A stretch of DNA of 6,822 nt from an uncultured Slackia sp. GTDB taxonomy: Bacteria; Actinomycetota; Coriobacteriia; Coriobacteriales; Eggerthellaceae. The stretch's first letter is position 1, and each line of letters starts with the position of its first letter. The stretch lies in assembly GCA_900553655.1 (NCBI GenBank), contig USEQ01000072.1:1-6822 (forward strand), read 5' to 3'. The notes below the pieces were generated by a model. That model saw only the letters and a list, made by a program, of their open reading frames with translations. It did not search any database and was not told the origin of the DNA. Shown here piece by piece: positions 6,489 to 6,822 of the stretch. A program made the translations under genes and the position numbers.

Positions 6489-6822
6489 CTAGAAGGGGAT
6501 ATCCTCGTCGTAGACGGAAGTGTCTACCGCAGGGGCTGCGGGAGCCGGAGCGTAAGTCGGAGCCGCATACGCGGGTGCGGGAGCGCTCATGTGGGACATG
6601 CCCATATTTCCGCCCTCGCCTCGGGCCGTCATGAACTCGATCTCATCCACGACAACCTCGATCTTGCTACGCTTCTGCCCGTCGCGTTCCCACTGGGACC
6701 AACGAAGCTTTCCTTCGATTGCAACCTTGGAGCCTTTGCTCAAAAAACGAGATACGCTCTCTGCGCGAGCGCCGAACATCGTGCAATCGATGAAATTGGG
6801 GTAATCTTCCCACTCGCCAGTC
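6489..6822 (-). CDS. ssb: Single-stranded DNA-binding protein, C-terminal 110 residues (5' end beyond window)
   Basis: SSB coats single-stranded DNA during replication, repair and recombination and recruits partner proteins through its C-terminal tip. The frame is open to the right edge, so the start lies outside. The visible part begins in the OB fold: YPNFIDCTMFGARAESVSRF, then FLSKGSKVAIEGKLRWSQWERDGQKRSKIEVVVDEIEFM. A disordered Ala/Pro/Tyr-rich linker follows, and the protein ends in the acidic tip DEDIPF, a near-canonical DDDIPF partner-binding motif. The ATG inside the frame at 6777-6779 is internal (NFIDCTMFG is contiguous OB-fold sequence) and should not be taken as the start. The stop TAG is at 6489-6491 and rpsR follows after 49 bp. 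Confidence 0.97.
   Translation of the reverse strand, partial: TGEWEDYPNFIDCTMFGARAESVSRFLSKGSKVAIEGKLRWSQWERDGQKRSKIEVVVDEIEFMTARGEGGNMGMSHMSAPAPAYAAPTYAPAPAAPAVDTSVYDEDIPF

Noticed and set aside
5789..6634. Long plus-strand open frame (281 codons) crossing rplI, rpsR and the end of ssb
   Set aside because: It spans three clear ribosomal and SSB genes on the other strand, including their gaps. Its openness follows from their biased codon use, and its leucine/aspartate-rich start mirrors the L9 codons.

Overview
The window reads as ordinary bacterial chromosome, with every recognisable gene on the minus strand. In transcription order (right to left) they are the 3' part of ssb, rpsR, rplI, a rho-independent terminator, dnaB, a YhaO-type (Mre11/SbcD-like) nuclease, a YhaN-type (Rad50/SbcC-like) membrane-anchored ATPase, and the 5' part of purA. 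The GC content looks like the mid-50s by eye. The S18 form (complete CxxC...CxxH zinc-ligand set), the SSB with an Ala/Pro-rich linker and DEDIPF tip, and the DnaB sequence suggest Actinomycetota, most likely class Coriobacteriia. That placement is an inference from protein flavour and gene order, not from a search.

Right-hand block (about 5590-6822): ssb, rpsR and rplI form the distal part of the conserved rpsF-ssb-rpsR-rplI operon, with rpsF presumably just outside the right edge. The rpsR stop codon overlaps the rplI Shine-Dalgarno sequence. L9 carries an unusual glutamate-rich C-terminal tail. A 13-bp hairpin with a T-run closes the operon 21 nt after the rplI stop.

Middle and left block (642-5439): dnaB starts after a leader of about 150 bp in which I see no convincing promoter. 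It is followed after 20 bp by the yhaO-like gene (TTG start), which overlaps the yhaN-like gene by an ATGA. These three look like one transcription unit that puts the replicative helicase together with a two-subunit DNA-end-processing complex. The YhaN-like ATPase has no zinc hook and instead has two transmembrane segments at the apex of its coiled coil, so the complex is probably membrane-tethered.

Left edge (1-597): purA (adenylosuccinate synthetase), cut by the window end. It has its own good Shine-Dalgarno site and a plausible promoter whose TATAAT -10 box contains the stop codon of the yhaN-like gene.

I found no RNA genes, CRISPR arrays, insertion sequences, prophage genes or broken genes. 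No wholly new system is evident. The most interesting part is the yhaO-yhaN pair lying between dnaB and purA, and the compact, membrane-spanning form of its ATPase.
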